From assembly GCA_022822425.1 (NCBI GenBank), contig JAJEBS010000226.1:1-41560 (forward strand): DNA of 41,560 bases, in the 5' to 3' direction. Positions within the stretch are counted from its first letter, which is position 1, and each line of letters starts with the position of its first letter. Under the pieces are notes generated by a model, which did no database searches, was not told the origin of the DNA, and was given only the letters and a program-made list of their open reading frames with translations. Position numbers and translations under genes: made by a program. The stretch is from Gemmatimonadota bacterium (lineage in GTDB: Bacteria > Gemmatimonadota > Gemmatimonadetes > Longimicrobiales > Gaopeijiaceae). Of the stretch, positions 38,832 through 41,560 are shown in pieces.

Positions 38832-40439
38832 ATGACTTCGAGGTTCGAGACGGTGCGGAAGGGCGGAGGATTGTCCGGTATTCTCCTTGCCCTCGTGTGG
38901 GCCTGTGGGGAACCGGCGCGCGAGAGGGAGACCGCGTCTTCAGACCAGACCGGAGGCGCGCCCCCGCCCACGGCCCTCTGGCACGACGCCACCGACGACT
39001 TCCTTCCTTCCACCGCCGAATGGACCAACAAGGTCGAGCTCGCCGACATCGACGGGGACGGCCGGATCGACCTGCTGTTCGCGAACGGGGGCAACTACTC
39101 CGAGCCGGGTGAGCCCGAGCTGAACCGGGCGTTCGCCAACCGCGGTCCGGGGCAGCCCTTCGAGGAGGTGACGGACCGGGTGTTCGGCTCCACGCCGGAC
39201 CTCGCGCGGGTCATCAAGGCGCGCGACTTCGACGGCGACGGCGATGCCGACATCTTCGTGGGGGCGACGTACCAGACCCGGAGCCGGCTGTTTCTGGGGA
39301 TCGGAGAGGGCGCCTTCGACGAGCGCACCGCGACCCATCTCCCACGGATGCCGCTCAGCCTGGGCGACGCCGAGCCCGGCGACGTGGACCTGGACGGAGA
39401 CCTCGACCTGGTGCTGGCGGACTGGGGGCCGGGCAACAACATGACCAACGAAGGCGGCCGCACGCGCCTCTGGCTGAACGACGGCACCGGGCGCTTCACG
39501 GACGCCACCGACGGCCGCATGCCCGCGACCCTGGTGCGCTTCTCCTGGGACCTCGAGCTGGTCGACGTCGACAACGACTTCGACCTGGACCTGCTGGTGT
39601 CATGCAAGCGCTGCGCGGGTAGCCTCCTCTTCCGCAACGACGGCACCGGCGTATTCGAGGAGGATCCGCGCGGGCTGCCGCAATACACCAACAACTACGA
39701 GTTCGAGGCGATGGACCTCGACGGCGACGGTTTCCTCGACCTCGCGACCATCAACGACGGCGAGATCGTCGGGGAACGCAGCTCCAGACGGCGCGAACAC
39801 GTCTTCCGCAACGATGGCGAGGGCCGGTTCGTGGACGCCACGGACGCCTGGTGGCCCACCTCGGAGAACATCGGCGAGGACGACAACGTGGTCGCCTTCC
39901 TGGATTTCGATTCCGACGCCGACGCCGACTTCCTGATCGGCTCGCTGAGCGGGCCCGATCGCCTTCTGATCAACGATGGGAGCGGCCGGCTCAGTGTGGC
40001 GACGAACGTGTTCGCCGGCGCGGAGACGCCCGGCACGCTCGGCATGGCCATCGCCGACCTGGACGGCGACGGCCGCATCGACGTGGTGCAGTCGCAGGGC
40101 GAGCACCCCACGGCCATCCAGGAGCGCATCTTTCTGGGGCGGGGGCTCGACGCCTACAATGGTGTGCCCGTCGTGGGCGATCCGCTGACCGTGCCGGATG
40201 GCGACAGCGCTCTCGTTCTGGTCCGCGTCCACGAGCGCAAGAGCCCATCTCTCACGGCGGAGTGGGAATCCGTCGAAGTGACGTGGGAATCCGAAGACGG
40301 CGAGGAGACGGTCCCGATGCGCTGGTACGGCGAGTACCTCTGGCGGGCCCGGATACCGCTGGACGCGAGGCCATCGGTCATTGACGCGAAGGCTGCGTCG
40401 GGAGGCCGGACGCGCATGCAGGTTCTCCGTCCCGACTGA
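38832..40439 (+). CDS. FG-GAP/VCBS-repeat lipoprotein
   Basis: I use the ATG at 38832; an earlier in-frame ATG at 38808 is possible. A basic start, hydrophobic segment and lipobox LVWAC lead to a 535-residue secreted lipoprotein. It carries at least six FG-GAP calcium-binding loops: DIDGDGRIDLL, DFDGDGDADIFV, DVDLDGDLDLVL, DVDNDFDLDLLV, DLDGDGFLDLAT and DLDGDGRIDVVQ. These build an integrin-alpha-like seven-bladed propeller. The C-terminal part (VEVTWESEDGEETVPM) is a small beta domain. It is outer-membrane or surface anchored; ligand unknown. The TonB receptor follows after 22 nt. Confidence 0.9.
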   Translation: MTSRFETVRKGGGLSGILLALVWACGEPARERETASSDQTGGAPPPTALWHDATDDFLPSTAEWTNKVELADIDGDGRIDLLFANGGNYSEPGEPELNRAFANRGPGQPFEEVTDRVFGSTPDLARVIKARDFDGDGDADIFVGATYQTRSRLFLGIGEGAFDERTATHLPRMPLSLGDAEPGDVDLDGDLDLVLADWGPGNNMTNEGGRTRLWLNDGTGRFTDATDGRMPATLVRFSWDLELVDVDNDFDLDLLVSCKRCAGSLLFRNDGTGVFEEDPRGLPQYTNNYEFEAMDLDGDGFLDLATINDGEIVGERSSRRREHVFRNDGEGRFVDATDAWWPTSENIGEDDNVVAFLDFDSDADADFLIGSLSGPDRLLINDGSGRLSVATNVFAGAETPGTLGMAIADLDGDGRIDVVQSQGEHPTAIQERIFLGRGLDAYNGVPVVGDPLTVPDGDSALVLVRVHERKSPSLTAEWESVEVTWESEDGEETVPMRWYGEYLWRARIPLDARPSVIDAKAASGGRTRMQVLRPD

Positions 40440-40461
40440 TGGCGTTGCGAGGAATGAGCGG

Positions 40462-41560
40462 ATGAAGCCCCCGAACCCCCTCACGCGCCGCAGCGTCCCT
40501 CTCGCAATCGTCGGCGTCTTGCTTCCGTTAATGGCCGCGACCCCCGCGACCGCCCAGACCACGGGTGCCATCGAAGGCACGGTCATCGGCTCGAACGGCT
40601 TTCCGATGTCCGGTGCCCTCGTGACGGTGACCGGCGCTGCCGCGAGCCGGGAGAGCGTCACCGGCGCCGACGGCTCCTGGGCGTTCGCGGATCTGGCCGC
40701 CGGCGACTACGTCGTTACGGGGATGCTCCCGGGCTTCGAGACGGCGGAGCTGCAGGTCACGCTCGCGGCGGGCGCCACGGAAACCGTCCAGTTGATTCTG
40801 CAGATCGCCTATGTGCTCGACACGCTCAGCGTCGTCGCCGAGGAGCCCCGGATCTTCGCCCGCAACTTCGTCCCCGAGTCGATGATCCGGCAGCAGTCGA
40901 AGATCACCAACGTGACGGCGGTGGTGGACAACCTTCCGGGCGTATCGGTGCAGGAAGGGGACGCGTACGGCTTCGACGACTGGTCGAGCAGCGTGGCCGT
41001 GCGCGGCTTCCAGGTGACCCTCAGCGACATTCAGATCGGCACCACCATCGACGGGTTTCCGAACGGCACCTCCGACTACTGGGGCGGCGCCAAGGCCAAC
41101 CGGTTCGTCGACCCCATGAACCTCGCGAGCGTCGAGGTCTCGCAGGGCGCGGCCGACATCGCCTCCCGGTCCGTCGAGGCGCTGGGCGGCACCTTCAACT
41201 ACCTCACCGACGATCCGGCGGCGGCGCGTGCCTACACCGCCTCGGCCACGATCGGCGAGAACGGCGGTGAGCGGTTCTCCATGCGGGTGGACACCGGACC
41301 GCTGTTCGGCGGGGAGACCCGCGCCTGGCTCGCCGGCGTACGCCAGGAGGCGACCGACTGGATGGAGGGTTCCGCGAGGAACGAGCGGGAGCACATCGCC
41401 GCCAAGCTGGTTTCGTCGCACGGCCGCCTCGACCTGACCAGCTATCTCTCGTACGACGACATCCACGAGGACGTCTATCAGCGGCTTTACAGCGATGCCG
41501 ACTTCAGGGCCGACCCGCGCTGGGACCGGCTGGTCGGCGACTGGCCCGGCGTGCCGTACC
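40462..41560 (+). CDS. TonB-dependent outer-membrane receptor (5' part)
   Basis: The frame opens at ATG 40462, 22 nt after the FG-GAP gene, and has no stop before the window edge (366 codons). It begins with a signal peptide (LTRRSVPLAIVGVLLPLMAA, cleaved after ATAQ). A carboxypeptidase-regulatory-like domain follows: GAIEGTVIGSNGFPMSGALV and SWAFADLAAGDYVVTGML. The plug domain is then seen (TAVVDNLPGVSVQEG, VAVRGFQ, ASVEVSQGAADIASRSVEAL, then GGTFNYLTDD), and the first barrel strands. This is a TonB-linked receptor for an iron chelate, vitamin or glycan/peptide; the ligand is unknown. No TonB box can be assigned with certainty. Confidence 0.92.
   Translation, partial: MKPPNPLTRRSVPLAIVGVLLPLMAATPATAQTTGAIEGTVIGSNGFPMSGALVTVTGAAASRESVTGADGSWAFADLAAGDYVVTGMLPGFETAELQVTLAAGATETVQLILQIAYVLDTLSVVAEEPRIFARNFVPESMIRQQSKITNVTAVVDNLPGVSVQEGDAYGFDDWSSSVAVRGFQVTLSDIQIGTTIDGFPNGTSDYWGGAKANRFVDPMNLASVEVSQGAADIASRSVEALGGTFNYLTDDPAAARAYTASATIGENGGERFSMRVDTGPLFGGETRAWLAGVRQEATDWMEGSARNEREHIAAKLVSSHGRLDLTSYLSYDDIHEDVYQRLYSDADFRADPRWDRLVGDWPGVPY

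Overview
The window is about 41.5 kb of high-GC bacterial DNA, densely packed with genes on both strands. The gene mix (secreted S9 and S51 peptidases, LVIVD, FG-GAP and RCC1 propeller proteins, a TonB receptor with a carboxypeptidase-regulatory-like plug extension, a BlaI/M56 pair, a plant/cyanobacterial-size IspH, many lipoproteins) suggests a heterotrophic, diderm, peptide-using bacterium. I would guess Gemmatimonadota or a similar lineage, but this is inference from gene content; there is no rRNA or phylogenetic marker to settle it.

Layout. 1-1319 (-): a Tat-exported NAD-dependent epimerase (cut by the window edge) preceded by a lipoprotein gene. 1506-3244 (+): a two-gene operon with an organomercurial-lyase-like (MerB family) gene interrupted in frame by TGA, translationally coupled to a cyanophycinase-like lipoprotein. 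3262-6127 (-): mmsA and a class III aminotransferase. 6344-6631 (-): a small DUF1971-like cupin, divergent from a DPP-IV-like secreted S9 peptidase (6801-9230, +). 9258-10190 (-): a double universal stress protein, divergent from two tandem ZIP metal transporters (10406-11879, +). 12044-18834 (-): TlpA-like thioredoxin, CcdA, GlcE, GlcD, a metallo-beta-lactamase fold hydrolase, a GAF (fRMsr-like) protein and an MscS channel. 19169-20413 (+): a DUF4143 ATPase. 20262-21441 (-): a decayed amino-acid ABC binding protein. 21574-24380 (-): a BlaI/M56 sensor-repressor pair with tandem-repeat coiled coils. 24601-29608 (+): an SDR dehydrogenase overlapped by a fused hydantoinase/5-oxoprolinase A-B protein. 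29929-31576 (-): an M42 aminopeptidase and FxsA. 31800-33089 (+) ispH meets 33086-34495 (-) lpdA tail to tail at a shared CTAG. 34615-34688: tRNA-Pro(GGG). 34747-41560 (+): a run of exported proteins (RCC1-DUF305 fusion, LVIVD protein, AbrB-type antitoxin, FG-GAP lipoprotein, TonB receptor).

Most interesting signal. The in-frame TGA at 1959-1961 falls exactly where MerB has its second catalytic cysteine (Cys159 of the classical enzyme). The same frame stays open for 75 more family-like codons and ends in a 4-base overlap with the next gene. Twenty nucleotides downstream of the TGA is a perfect 5-bp hairpin with a GGUC tetraloop, matching the loop and almost the spacing of the E. coli fdhF SECIS. 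The simplest reading is a selenocysteine-containing MerB-family enzyme, in which selenium would replace sulfur at a mercury-binding catalytic position.

Other points worth a second look: glcDE joined to ccdA-tlpA without glcF, a seven-blade RCC1 propeller fused to DUF305, long disordered inserts in the HyuA-HyuB fusion, 42-bp and 48-bp tandem repeats in the M56 sensor, and operator-like direct repeats or palindromes ahead of mmsA, blaI and the DUF4143 ATPase.
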